Both the position numbers and the translations under genes were made by a program. Of a stretch of DNA of 64,000 nt, positions 35,397-49,600 are shown piece by piece. This DNA is from Wuchereria bancrofti. Lineage: Eukaryota; Nematoda; Chromadorea; Rhabditida; Onchocercidae. How positions within the stretch are numbered: position 1 is the stretch's first letter; each line of letters starts with the position of its first letter. Under the pieces are notes generated by a model. It saw only the letters and a list, made by a program, of their open reading frames with translations, was not told the DNA's origin and did no database searches. Location: NCBI GenBank assembly GCA_005281725.1, contig SSBO01000012.1, positions 11,251,254 to 11,315,253 of the forward strand, given 5' to 3'.

Positions 35397-37875
35397 TATA
35401 AATTTAATTACTTTATGTAAATTGAAATAATTGCCATTCATTGAATAATTGTTCAAGAAGAGAGAACGAAATAGGAGGACGAATCGGAACTAATATTAAC
35501 TCATTACCGAATAGGAGGTGAGTTGTTTGATATGGTCGTAAACAGTACATTATTTAAAGGAGTTATTGTGGAAATTATCATCCGTTATTGATTGCTATTT
35601 AAGACATTAAAACTGAGTTTAGCGTTTTTGCCTATGTTTCTGCTGTGTAACATTTATGAGTTGAAGTACCCTTTTTTCGTCTTGCTTAGCAATTCTTGCA
35701 AAATATGATTGTTATGGTGTGGAACTCATCGTAAAACCGATATTTTCAGATGAGATGTCATTCTTCGCAAAGTACGTTTGAGAATCGGACCAACGAAGGC
35801 ATTAGTCTGAAGTGGATGTGAAGCGGTTATTAAAGGCTAACTTGAAATTTCCAATCGGTTTTGTTGTCCAATACAATACAAATACACTGCCCATTGTCTT
35901 CATGCCATAATTTTGTACAGAATTTGTACATAACCTCTACATTTTGCTTTCTTTTCTCTTTTTTTTCTCCTGAACTTATCTCTTTCTATGCAAATTGAAT
36001 GATATAATAATAACTGTAATGTTTCAAAACCTGGCCATTCATTCACTCGCTTAGTATCCAGTTAATATGTCAAAGTAAGCCATTTTATAAAATTGCTAAA
36101 ATCATGGACTATTCTACAAGCGCCACGTAATCCATAAGTTTAGAATTTTATAAGTTCATTGCATTTCAATTCTGACTGGTAGGAAAGTTCTCACCATGGT
36201 TTTGTTTTTTTTTCCGTATCGTCAACCGCATGGAAATTGCAACTTTTAAAATTGGGCAGTTTTAGTAAATCTTCTAGCTGAAATATAATGCAGAAATAAA
36301 AAATATTTTGTTAAAATGATTCAAGGCCGTTTCTTCCAACTTCTTGAGAGATTCCTACAATTTATTCCTGAATTCAGGATAGAAGGGACCCAGATACTAA
36401 TACCGGTAAAAAGTCATATTTGTTTATCATTTCTTTGTTTTTTTTTACCTGATATATTACCTGATTTTGTCACAAGATTGTTTCTTTCCTCTCATGCAGT
36501 GCTCTAAAATGTCTTTCCATAACAATTTACCTTTTTTCTTTTAATTCAATTTGATTCCGTAGATAGAAGTTGTAATGGCATTCATTTGAATGTTCCCATT
36601 TAGAACAATGGAATAATTTTTTTGTTATTTTTGATTAGATTGACTGGATGTTTTAGTGCTTTGTAGTTATTACGTGTAGTTCAGGTATCTTATGACTCGT
36701 TGTCTATTATTACTGTTAAGTTTCGATGGCCATGGACTCCCTTGTTGTTGAAGTTCAGTTTACTTGACAGTTGATATTAGTATAAGATCAGTCAAGTTGT
36801 TTCAAACAACTTTTAAAAAGTTTAAAATGTTTCGCTCACATGCGTAATTTATAGAAACCACATTCGAAATTCAAGAATGTTGGAAATGATTGTGGAAAAC
36901 TGAGATTATTGTGAATGTCTAACGGAGCCAATTTGCCAACAAGTAATGCATATTCTATTATGAGTAAAAATACACAAGATGATGTCGACAGGATCCGGTA
37001 TGTAGAGATGTCCAATCTATGATGATTAAGAGCTACACGAGAAATAAACCTTGACCGTTCAGTTGGCGATCATTGACAATGATCAAAATCACATTGTTAG
37101 TTGACAGAAATTTTAGAAAAAAAAATGTTGGTAGAGAATTTCCATTAATGGGCTTGTTCTCGAATTTTAGAAATTTGAACTGTTATTCAATTGTGTCTTT
37201 TTTTATTCTAAAGTTGTCAGTCTGAGCTATTTCATTTTTAAGAATGAGACCGTGACATTTTTACATCGTAAAATATTTTGATGGCAAAATCGAGAAGAAA
37301 TATAATTGAATAGGCTGTGAAGAACTTTCGAAGAAATATCTACTTAACAAATAGTGAGCTTGTCAACCACTGTCGTTTTTAAGGAATTTAACGATGCGCA
37401 TTTTGTTAAAGTGAATAAACGGTCAATAGCATAGAAGCTGCTCTATCGACTACTCATAATTAAAAACATATGAAAAACATGTCTGATTGAAGTTTGAATT
37501 ATTCGCAGTTGAAGTACGTGTCAGGCATATGGGTTAACTGAAGTTTTTCTTTTTTTGAGTATGCATATTGCCTTGCATTTTATGCTACCTTCTAACATAC
37601 TATTAGTTTGACTTCCATTTTTATCTATTCTTTTACTTCAACAATATTCTTTCTATTCGCTTCGGTTACGACAATGTTTTAAAATCTCCAGCATTTCAGT
37701 TCGAACTCTTTAACATTCCCAGAAATTATTGAATCTATGCCTAGATTTTTATTTTTTTTCACCGCCTTTGTTACAAACATTATTGAAAGCAATAGTTTTT
37801 TCTTAATATTCTCCCGTGCTCAAAGATCTAATAATTTTTTGTTTTGATTTATTTTAAGGCCATGAATTATCACAT
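35397..37875. other. Intergenic, no gene seen
   Basis: AT-rich sequence with no splice-supported coding segment or recognised repeat. Confidence 0.45.
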
Positions 37876-38088
37876 TCAGAAAGATAAATTTGTATAATAT
37901 ACTTCGTTAATAAATTTTGGAACGGAATATTTTTGCAGAAACCTCGTGTTGTCGCCAAGACGTAAATATCCATCACGGTTTTCGAATTTGGAATGCTTTG
38001 GGGATAAATACGGGTTTGATGCATTTAAATAAAAATCGAAAATTTTTCGAATTTTAGCATTTATGGATTTATCTCCAAGTACCTCCAA
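37876..38088 (-). pseudogene. Fragment resembling the IL-17-like core (relic or divergent copy)
   Basis: The minus-strand frame contains DGYLRL, then a shorter spacer, then PKFINEV, matching DGYLRL...PPFINEV of the gene at 34.9 kb (13 identical residues over about 25, with a 3-residue gap). At the nucleotide level many matching codons differ only at synonymous positions. The cysteines of the active copy (LCGAC and MC) are absent here, and no matching second half with Val-x-Cys-x-Cys was found downstream. A GTATAT donor follows the Glu codon. This suggests an old inverted duplicate that has decayed, or a very divergent paralogue. Confidence 0.4.
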
Positions 38089-41000
38089 ATGAAATGAAGT
38101 GGAAGTGAAGAAGTCTAGGAAATCATTGGACCACAGAATATTAAGGCTTGATGCTTAAATAGGAAAATGATTAACTTGAACTAAAGTAACACGAAGTGCA
38201 ATGCTTATAAGATTGTTCTATGGACACGAACTTTCCAAATTTTTGGGTAGCGATGATGTGAAGTATAGGAATATTCTCAGTTCTGACTCATCGAAATTGG
38301 GAATCTCAGCATTAGTTGGAAAGATAATTAATAGATAGAAACATAGTTTTGACACATTTTTCATTACTGTTGTTTGATTTTTAAAGGTTAAACGATTTGG
38401 TTTTTAAGCTTTTTGTTTTGTTTGTCCTAACGAAACAGTTTTGGAGAAAGGAAATAATAATCTTCATTCACTCACCGTATGATCACTTTATCTATAAGTT
38501 TGATCACAAGTAGTTTAACAATCCAAAAAGAAAAACCACTAATTGCTAAGACTATCATGAATCTTCTAAGAAAAATGAAATATTTAGTTTAGCCTAATTA
38601 TATACTTTGCTTCTGATTTTTTTTTATAACTATGATGAATGAAGCAATGCCTATTTCTTCAACACAAATAAAGCAATTTTCATAGCAAATTAAATAAAAA
38701 ATTAATTGTGAGAGAAAGACAACAAAGTTGCAAAAAGTGAAAATACGTCGCATAATAAAACTTTATTCTCCCACTGATTTTGAAAATATTCTGATGCTTA
38801 GTTGGCTGATGACCCATACTTTGTTCATTATTCTGAAGAGTTAATATTTCATTTAGAAAACGAATCAAATTATTCAGTGACAAAATGATTGACACTTTTA
38901 ATGTAAACAGATTTGAAAATAGCAAACGATTTCTCACTAATTCAATAATTCGTTAGCATAGCTTTTTTTTTTCTTTTCAGTAATTTGATTGCTGCCACTA
39001 TTGACGTATCAATCTTTTCCTGTGTCATCTGCATCGATGTTTTGATTTCTAAAGAGCGATGAGAATTCGTCTTTATGCTTTTTGTTTAATATATTCATCA
39101 ACGCAATATCTTATTAAGCACATTATCGAAACAGGAATCATTCCACATATGCTGGTGATATGAATATGGTGACATCCAGTTTCCTTTCGGCTGAAAAACT
39201 TTGTAGTGCTTACTTATGGAAGCAGTAATTGAAAAGAGAACTGCTAACAAAGAAATAAAAATTAAAAAGAGGAAGGAGGTGCAAGAGCTGAAACAATTCT
39301 GGAAAAGCGCTTTTTGCATCTCTCAGGTTCATAAAACATAAGATTATAGATGAGTTGAAGACTGTTTCGATAGTTTTACTTTTTCGGCGTATAATTGTTT
39401 GTCAAAAACAGACTTTTTTAAAGTGTACATTTTGGATTCCATATTTTATTATTTTCGAGAAAAAACATTTATTATTGAAACTGAACAAGACGGGTGTCAA
39501 GAAGATCGAAAAGAACTAAAAATATTGTCACTGAAGTAGTTATTGTTGAAAAATATTCGAAAATTTTCGAAATATTCGTTATGTTCATCCAGAACAATGC
39601 GTTGAAGCATGGAATTGCCAACATTCTAATTAATTATTATACTCCCTCTTTTGCTTCCCTCACCTAATTTGCTGCATTTGTAAAAAATGATGGAAATCTC
39701 GGCTTACTGCAAGTAAGATATGAGCATGCAACCATTGCTTAGTGCCAACAAAGCAATTTTATTTGTGGCGATATTTGTTGAACACATTATTTTTATGGAG
39801 ATTTTCTTTTATGATTAATGTTTTCGGAGGTATAAGCCAAGCTTTATTCATGGCATTCACAGTGTATCCTTGTTATCCTTGGTAAAAAAAAACAATAAAA
39901 GATCCATTTTTTTCGAAGTTAAGGATTTCATGGGTTCAATTTTTGTTGTTTTCGATTTTCCATACTTTTGGGACACTGAAAAAATTATAGACCATGCCAA
40001 AATGAATCCGACAGCCTTTTGTTGATTGATTTCTCTTGTTCGAAATGATGCACTTATCTATTTCTTGACTAAAATAAACCAACCCGGATTGCTTACGCTA
40101 TCTTCACTTTTTATCCATCCTGAGCTCGATCTCATCCTTCCTAAACTTTCCCTCCATTTTCCATCGACGAGAAATGCTATCTGTAATTGAAAATAGTTGA
40201 CGCATTCTCTGTTGATATTCATTCCCCCATGAGAATGTTCATAAATAATTCTAGTAAAATGCTATTCGTAGAGAAAATTATGCAAATTTGCCGCAGAAAT
40301 CAACCAGAAGAAGAAAGATGTATTTTCTCATAAATCTCTGACTCTTTTACAAAATTCCATAAAACTGTAAGTAATATTCAATAAATAAGTAGAAAATAAA
40401 TATGCGACACTTTTGCATAGTAAAATAATGACAGGTAAGATTATTACTATTCCAAAAAAGATTAAAGAACCAGCGTAGGTTTAGCTTGTCGCAACACATT
40501 TATGATACATTTCACTGGTAGTAAAGAATCTTGTCAAGGTGCTACGTATTATGCTCATTAACATTTGTCATTTCCTCAGTTATGTACTGTTAAGTTGAAT
40601 GTCACATAACGGATTAGCAAACGAATGTGACTAACTTAATTAGTATCGTTGTAATCTATCGTCAAGTTTATGGTGTTCTTTTGCAAGGAAAAATAGTTGA
40701 AAAGAAAATTTTAACCTAGAAGAATCTGAAATAAACACTTTTATCAGACTTTTCAAAATATGCATAATTAGTAAGGAAGCGAAATTGGGGATAAGAAAAT
40801 GTTGTGTTCATTGAATCTGTGATTACACATAGCATAAATCCTACATGGTTCTTCTCATTTCCTTGCTGTTTGCTTCTTGTTCGTCACATTCTTGTCCTGT
40901 GATCCTCGTGCTTCCTTGCTAATGTATGTAATTTTTCATTTCCAAACTATTTTGATAGCCAACTATAATTTAAGTGGTGCCCCAGAAAAACAGCGAAAAA

Positions 41001-44000
41001 TCACGATTTATCGAATCTTATTTTGTTATAATAAAGTATACTTTTTATTATTTCTTTAAAGGTATTGAGCACATGGAACAATCTGTTCTTGAACACCTTT
41101 ACTCTCACTTTCATTTTCGCAACATACATAAGTTAATTCTTTTGCTTTAATCTTACGTTATCATAAAACTATTAAAGATTCAGGTACTGAATTTGTCGTT
41201 AGATTAGCTTCAGGTAACGTTTTTCTCATTTATTTGAATTTCACATCAGCTATATATCGTGTTATCAATTCGTTTTTGATCTGCAATTTCTTCATTTGTA
41301 ATTAATTATTTATATTCGTTTTTTGTTTCAATTGTTCATGCAATTTTCCATTGATTTTTCTTGCAAATATATATAGGCCTTTTTGACTTACTAGAATCTT
41401 CTCAAAAATGTTTAACTGAATACTTTGCAGTAATACTCTTCATATTTAAGAAAAAAAAAGCGTATCGCATAATATAAATGAACTTCGTTGAAACTATAAT
41501 ATTGTTATCGTTTTTTAATCTTTTCTTTCTATCCTTTTAAACGCTTATTTTCATTCTTTTAGACATTCATTTCTATTCATCTAATCTGCTATATTTACCT
41601 TTTAAATATTTTCTTACTTATCATTGTAATTGATATCATTTTATGCCGTTCTGTATTTGGAAAAAGAGTGCATTTAGAGCGCTGAAGAATGTTATCTTAT
41701 CCATTAAATAAGTGTCTTTTCAGCTTTGCAAACGAATCAGGTAGACTAGATACAGTTCCATTCATTGCCCAAGTATTTGCTGCTGCTACTCAACGGACTT
41801 TCTGATCTTGTTTACCTGCAAAATGCTATTGAAATTTCATGGTATGAGAAGTATTTAAGCGATAATATAGGCTTCATTAGTTGAATAAGTATATGAATGC
41901 ACTGTTTAGTATTGTGATTCGCGTCAAATCTTTCGACAGGTTCATTTGAACTTTGCTTAGACGATGAGAATCAAATAAGCTACACAGTGAATTCGCTTTC
42001 AAGCACCATACTTTTTTGTTAATTACAGGTGGACTTTAAATATAAATAAACAATAACAAATTAGCATTCAATCGTTGATGGATTGATTGGTTCAAAAACA
42101 AACTGATTAACCAATAAACAACAACGACTAGGGCATAATTTTATGATATGATTGTTTGCATAGACCTTAACATAGTATATGCCACTACAAATAAGCATAA
42201 AGAATTTAAATTTGATTTCAATACCTTTAAAATATCGGCCATTGAAAAAGTAAGTCCTAATTATTTGCAGCCTAGAAATTGTGAGATGTGAGGACTAAAT
42301 AAGTTAGCTATTATTCCTTTCTTCGAGAGCAATCTTTCAGGAGGAATTAAGCGCAAAAGATTCCTGAAAATATCAATCATTGAAAAAGCGAGTCTTAATT
42401 ATTTGCATCTCTTAACTATTTCCTAATTGAAGGACGAATAATTGTTATTATATGAATCAGATACGAAATGATACAAGCTGGATTGTTAAGGAAGGGCAAA
42501 CAAGCCTTATCCTACTTCAAAGCACAGATTTGAAATTACTGTCTTTTTTGTCGTTCCACTGTATTTAAAAAATTTTGATCAGAATGAGCGTATGTGACTT
42601 ATAGAATCAGTAGCAGCTAAATTTTAACACGTTAAATTTAAACATCATCCCATCTTCATGATCACACATTGTGTCAGTTATGCAGATTATACGCTTTTTC
42701 GCTTTTGTTGCTGTCTTTCAGAACTGCTATTTTAAACACATTTATGGAATAAGTGAATTTGATCACTTCATTATTGTGGTTTCAATCGGAAGTTAAATGA
42801 GCTGAGTTTGATAATTTTGCCTTCGCAAAAATTCTCTAAAATTTATACATTTCATTCTGCATCTATCCATTGTCACTATTGCCCTAATTCCTATCTTGTG
42901 AAAATATTTTTTAAAAAACGAAAAATAAATTTTTGGATCATTTCATTTTTTCTCCCAAAAATATGGAAAATTTAAAATTGAATTTCAATTAAATTCCAGT
43001 AGAATTCCGAAAAATTGCAAAGGGAATATATGTCTATTATAAAGTATTATAATGTAAAATATTCTCTACCACCATAGTGAAGTATCATTTTTAAAATGAA
43101 AAGCGAAGTGAAACAACCGAAGATGTGTTCCTAGCAAATAAGTAACCGCGATAGAAATTAAGGCAGCAAATGGCTACACCTGGTAATCAGTAACATCAAT
43201 TTAAAAAAATGTTTGGTCGATTCCATCCAGTAGTATACCTTTTGTAAGCTTTGATTTAAAAATTGAATAAATCAATTTTAATTTAGTTGTAAAAAACCTT
43301 GTTAAACAATTGGAATGGAAAAACGTGGTTTACAATTTTTTTTTTTTGCTTATTGCTAATATTCTTTGTTCATTCTTCCATATAAATGCATAGTTCTGAA
43401 CAAAAATGATTGGTCATTACTGAGTGGCCCCACAAATTCTACGCACTTTAGGTCCTTTCTATAATAACAACGCGATTAACACTGGCATTTATGATGACGG
43501 CCTCAGCATATTTCGCGACATATTAGGTGAATCGAACCGATCTCAGAAACTCTTACTGTGACAGTCAGTAACTTTGGTCGACACTTAAGTGCATATGCTA
43601 AGTAACGCATCAATTCCTCTCAACTATATCTGCATATGAAGAAAAATAGTTTTATAGTTTTACTATCTAACGTGTCTTTGAGAACTGTATCCCGTGAAAG
43701 GGTATCAAATTGTGTTCGTAGGAGTATTATTATTATGAATGTTATAAGTTTAGTATTGGGAAGTTATTATCATAATGAAGTAAACTTTAATTATAAATGC
43801 ATGTTTGTTAATGGTTCAAATACAGGGTTAAACTTTTAAGAACAATAACCTTGCCAGTTAAGTGACAAACCAGGACTGCACGCAGTATGTGTCATCATCC
43901 GGATCAATCTTTCAAAAAAAGGCATGAAAGTTAATTGAAATGCTGTGGATAAATCTGATTAAATATATTAATATAGCTTTTCTTATTAATGAGAACTTTG

Positions 44001-45215
44001 CCTTTGTAATTTGTTTTCCATTATGCGAAAAAAAAAGTCTGAACCACTCGACTCGCTTTTTTATTACGAAGTGTTAATAGCCATAAGATTGAAATGGCAT
44101 ATTTTATAGAAAATAATTGGAGTCCTTCCTGTTGCTTCGCCTAAGACCATTTTTTTTGGCAATTTTTTATTTCTAGAAGTTGCATCGAAATCACTTTAGT
44201 TTTTTTTTTTTTTTTTATTATATACTACTTCTCGCCACGCCATTTTTCCCTTCCTTTGACTTATTTTAATCCGTTTTGTCCGTCTTTTTGCATTTAAAGG
44301 AAATAATTTGCCCAACTTTAGAAGGAATGTACAGCGTAAACTGAATCCAAGCCATATCCCTGGGACGTTTTACTGCTCCAAGTTCTCAATATCAGGTATC
44401 GCCATAGCAGCTGATGCAGGTCGGATTCTAAACTGTTGCTATTATTAAAAATAAACTGTTAAAGACCTGCAAAAATTGCTGTCATTATGTCATTACAAAT
44501 ATATAGAGCATCAAAGAATAGGCATTGTTAAAAAAAATCAAACAGTGCCTTCCGTACATCCCTTTATTTTCGTTCGATTCCTTCGTTTCCGGACAAGAAT
44601 AAATCTAAACAATTCATATACACCACAATGGTAATTTACTTTCTCCCTTCACTTCTTGCTTCATTGAATTTGCTTAATTAAACCTAACTTTCCCTTGTGA
44701 GTATGAACTTGTGGAGAAATTAAAATGAAGTGTTAACAAAATGGTTATCTCTTATTTGGCTCCTCCCCAGTCTTTTAGGAGAATAAGACAGCACTGTCTT
44801 CTTTTCCTCTTTCAGCCTTTAAAATTTCGCTACTACTCAGTTGACATGACCTGTCATTATAATCCAAATTTGTAATCAAGTGTTCAAGTGGATACCTCAT
44901 CGATGTAGAAATTAATCGTGCATGGCAAATTTGCGCTTTGAGTTTTTATGATTTTGAACCTCAAGCTGAGATGAGCAGGAAAAAGATTGCGCCCGCTGCA
45001 AGTTTAATGAGTTGTGGAGATTACTCTATTCTCAATAATATTGATAAATAAGAAAGAACTATTTCATTTGTTCTGACCTCTTCTGCATTCACTGCAATCC
45101 TCAATTTGTCTTTTCATAAATGACCAATTGCTTTCTGAATCCATATCTTCCGATTTCTCATGTAATTTTCATTATTCAAATGTTAATATGTTTACAAGAT
45201 GGTGAGACAAGTGAA
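38089..45215. other. Gene-poor AT-rich region
   Basis: No coding segment with splice support was found. Long T- and A-runs occur. One direct repeat is listed separately at 42.2-42.4 kb. Confidence 0.45.
42229..42408. repeat. Direct repeat pair, 42 bp each
   Basis: 42229-42270 and 42367-42408 both read AAAATATC, then CATTGAAAAAG, GAGTC or AAGTC, and TAATTATTTGCA, with 138 bp between starts and only a few substitutions. Confidence 0.8.
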
Positions 45216-45256
45216 ACAAATATATTATCGATGCAGAGCATCGATAATATATTTGT
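45216..45256. repeat. Perfect hairpin, 19-bp arms, 3-base loop
   Basis: Left arm 45216-45234 (ACAAATATATTATCGATGC) is the exact reverse complement of right arm 45238-45256, with loop AGA. It could form a cruciform in DNA or a stem-loop in RNA. The loop is too short for a typical microRNA precursor. Confidence 0.9.
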
Positions 45257-46561
45257 AATCAACGTCATGCAATCTTGTCTACTGCATTTCATCTTTAAAG
45301 CTTCGTGTACATACTTTGTAAGAAAGTGTTCAGTTATCCGAAATCTCTCACTTATTGTTGCATAAAACCGGTCTTTGGCAAAATTAGATTAGAAGACCAT
45401 TCTTTCTCAATGTCAGTGTCAAATGCCAACAGTTTATGCACATCGTATTTTACCTCTTATCTGAGAATTAACAGTTGTTTCCTTTTTAATTACATCTTGC
45501 GCAAAAAAAAAAAATTGTTGAGCTTATTATAACCATTTAAACTAACATATCCCTCATATAATCAATGCGATAATGAAAGAAGCAGCTGAATAAAAAAGCT
45601 TTCATGATTTTAAATTATTCAAAAGGTTTAATTTATGCAGCTTTATTCGCGTAATACGTTGCTCTATATTTGATATCGCTTATACACTTAGTGACATTCG
45701 ACACCACTGTCCTTCTACTGATACTTTCATTTACTAATTAATCCATTATATTTGTTCTACCTTTTTATCCTCTGAAGTTAACTCTAGGTTTTTTCACATA
45801 TTATCATGATTTATTTCTTAAATAAATTCTTTTGATAAAAAAAAAAATGTTAGTAGAGTAATTGTTTAAGGTGCTGGTTACGTCTCTAAGATTGCCAAGG
45901 CAGCTGTTTGATTTGCATTGGAAGGCAAAAAATACTGTTACTTCTGCTTACTCGTGATGCAAAAGCAACGACGAATGCGATAAACAATCTTTAAGATTCC
46001 TAAGTGAATCCGAAGGTATTCATCAAATTCCAATTTGCGAGCTAACGTGATAAAGAGCTGCTACTTATATACTACCTAATATGCTATTACTATTTCTGGG
46101 AAAGTATTATTAAAAAATGACAGATCAAAATGCCTTTTATTACTTGTCATTTATCTGTAAGCATTTCCTTCTAAGTTAATTTCTTGTTTGTTTGATAGGT
46201 AATTGGTAATCATGCAATCGTGACTAGTTTTGCTTAAAGCGTATTTGTTTTAGTGCTAGAAATAATTTCAACTATTTTAAATATCTATTTTAAAATTCTT
46301 TTGGATGATAAATAATAAAGAAATCATGCAGCAAATAGAATAATCGCGCAAAAAAGGTATGTCAGCTTTCAATCTATTGCTATCACTTCCGCTTCTTCCT
46401 AATTTTATTTAATAGCAAGTTTTTCTAAAGTTTTTTTCTTTTTTTGTATATGAGGATGTTTGTTCAATTATTTAACAAAGAGAAGACAGTGACAAAATAA
46501 TAAAGGGCAAATTTTGTAAGGAGTAAGTGGAAGATCCAAGAGACATGCGTCATATATCTAC

Positions 46562-46610
46562 GGCGCAGTTATCAGTGGGGGGTGTGAAGCGTCGCACTGA
46601 TAACTGCGCC
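46562..46610. repeat. GC-rich hairpin, 16-bp perfect arms, 17-base loop
   Basis: 46562-46577 (GGCGCAGTTATCAGTG) is the exact reverse complement of 46595-46610. The loop (46578-46594) is G-rich. Its base composition is strikingly different from the AT-rich flanks. Candidates are a structured RNA, a mobile-element end or a protein-binding site. Confidence 0.85.
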
Positions 46611-49600
46611 TTGAATACTGAATCAATGATGTAATAGTGCATGCGCATTAAAGAACTGAGAATCTTTTGGTGATTGCATGATATATGCGATTTCTTTCTT
46701 TGAAATTTCAGAAAAGCACAGTTCTTGCTTTTGTTATTTTTTTCCACTTGTTCAATTTCACGGAATTAATTCATTTTTTTTTCTCTCATAGTAAAGATAC
46801 ATATGGGTTCGTCAATTTACTTCTTATCATCGGTGTATTTGTTTTTCTTATGGCTTAATAAGCTGAAAAAAAGAAATTTCGGTGATCTGTTTAATCGATG
46901 GAATACTTCCACAAGTAGAATATGCAACTGCCAGTGGCTTAATTGAGATATGAATCTCTTTCTTTTTTCCTTTTTTATAGACCAGGTTGATGTAATTTCT
47001 TCGAAAGGCATAGATTTTGTGAAAGTTTTCCGAAAAAAAAAACTGTTTCTAATTCGCACATGATTTTAGAGTATTATGAAATGCTAACACACTGAATTTT
47101 TGGAAAACATTTGTCTCTTCATGTACAAAGCTTATGTCCTCAATTTTATAGTTAGTTTTGCGATGTATGTAGGCATTTCATATTTCATAAAGACACTTTT
47201 AATTGTTTTTTTCAGGCGTTAACAGACTTTGCTTCCGAATTGGACATATAAATTATCGGATTATACATTTCCTCACTTCTAGCTAATTTGCAGCCCCGTT
47301 TTGAATCGGTGCAATTTGTTTGTGAAACCTTGGAAACGATCCCTTTTCATTACTAATTTCCTTTACTTCCCTACTTATCTTTTTAAAATGTTTTTCGGTT
47401 CGTTCATGCTTAGTGTCTCCATGCTAAAAAGTGGAATATTGCTGATAAATTGCTGTGCAATAGTGATACAAATTTCACTGGTTGAAGCATAGTTTCTTTC
47501 TTTCAAAAGTTTTTTTCTTGGAGGAACTTTTGAAATAAGAAATCTATTTTGAAAATGCATTTTAAAATAGTATTCTCTGAAATTTGAGAAGGGTAGTTAC
47601 TGTCACATATCGCTTTATCACTATGTAGTCAACTACATCTTGTCTATTATGCTACTTTTCTACTTTTGAAAGAGTTGAAATGTTAACCTTCTGGACTGCT
47701 TCCATGTAATATACTCACGCGTTTGTGCATCGATAACCCATAAGTAATTTCTAGGCTTTTGTTCGAACTTTCGGGAACATTCTATAACTTTACCCTAACC
47801 GCTACTATTCACGAACATAAACATTGCAATGAAAATATGCAGAATGCGCCTAAAGATTAGCATGACGTTTGCTTCCAATATAATTCAAAGTGTGCATGTC
47901 TGCATGTTTACATTCCCCTGTGTATGTTTCTGAGAGTATGCCGAACATTTAATGTTAAATTTATTTTTTTTTTTTTTCACCATTAGGCATGTAAAGGCGA
48001 TAGATGACACAGTGAGAGGCAGGGAAAGAGTAGTTGAAAACGACACTTATTCATTTCAGTAGACTGTTTTCAAATTCATTCACCTGTTTTATCGTTCACA
48101 TTAATATTTGCAGTTTCTTTCCTTCTTTGATTGATTCACACTAATCACCATAAATCTATGCTATTCGTAAAGGCAAGACGGCTTATTTCACGTATTTCAA
48201 TTGCTTTACACATATTTCACCATCGCTGTTCTGTTTATCCATCTCATCTTACATTGTTTTCCGCTGCAAATGTAGTTATTTCCACCATGTTTCATGCATT
48301 TGTCCCGAAGAATCACAGTTTATTCCTTCTGAATTTTGCTAATTTGTTTCGCCACTGGCACAGCAGAATTGACAGGATAGATGGAATGTTTAAAAACTCC
48401 TCTCTGTAGCTTTTCCATCGATCAACTTGCATTAATGATGAATAGGGAGTAGAATATACTGTAAGAAAACGGGAATGTAAAGATTGATTCAAAAATTTTG
48501 CTTCACACTGAACAAGAACCTTAAGCCAAAATCTTATTTAAAGCTGAGATGATTATAAATCCGAAAACTTCATCCGGTCGTATGACCGATTGAATTTACG
48601 TCAATGTGTTGCAATATTCCAACTGCTAATCACTGACTGATATGATAAGAAAAATGTTCTTATATATATCCTTGATTATCCCTGAATTGATTGACATTTC
48701 ATAAAAATTCTTATCAATTATTTCCATCTTCCTTATTTTAGTACATTCTTTTCTCATTTTCTCCCTTTTAAGGATCGAAAATTTCAGTAATTAGTGATTA
48801 AATACATCAAAAAAGAAAAATAACAACGCAAGAAATTTTTGCCAATCTGTAGGCATATATTAGGCATCGGTTCACGAAGTAAGTTTATAATTCGAACGTG
48901 GAACTTCGAACTTATTTTAACTTAAGCCGAAATTTTCATTTCAATTGTGGACAGTCTTTTCGGCTTTCAAAGAAAAAATGTGCTTCCATTGTTAAAATAC
49001 ATGTATATATATTTGGATTTTTAAGACGTAAGTTTTTAATGGTTCCAATTTTCAACTTTTTGTTGCTACTTATCGTACTCTTCCTGTACATTCGTTTTTG
49101 TCGCTAAAAATTCTGAGATTTTTTGGCGAAACATTGCATTAATAATAGAATAAACGGTGGAGGTAAAAAATAATAATAATTGATAATAATTAATAATAAT
49201 AAATAATAACGATAAAAAATAATAAATAACATAACAATAATAATAATTGATAATAATAATATGCAATAATAATAATCTTGTGGTCAGTAAATATACGGAA
49301 ATATTTTATTCTCTATTTCTGCGTAACAAAGAAAGTGGCTGATAAAAATGCATTAAGGTGACACAAAAAACTGCATTAATTAACGAAATCAGTCCAAGAA
49401 TTTCCAACGACGTCATTTTTAGTGCAAACGGCCCCAAATCGATTTTCATTCTCATAATTTACCTTTCTGTATGTTTCTTGCTTCCATGTAGTTAACTTGA
49501 AACAAAGTTCAACTTTCGTTATAAGCGACCGTACACATATGCTTTTGCCAAAATTTAGAATGTGTTTCAATTCAGGAAATGAGCGCTGCTTTACAAATAG

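Noticed and set aside
48131..48409. 92-codon plus frame in the gene desert
   Set aside because: No ATG context, domain or splice evidence. It lies in T-rich background.
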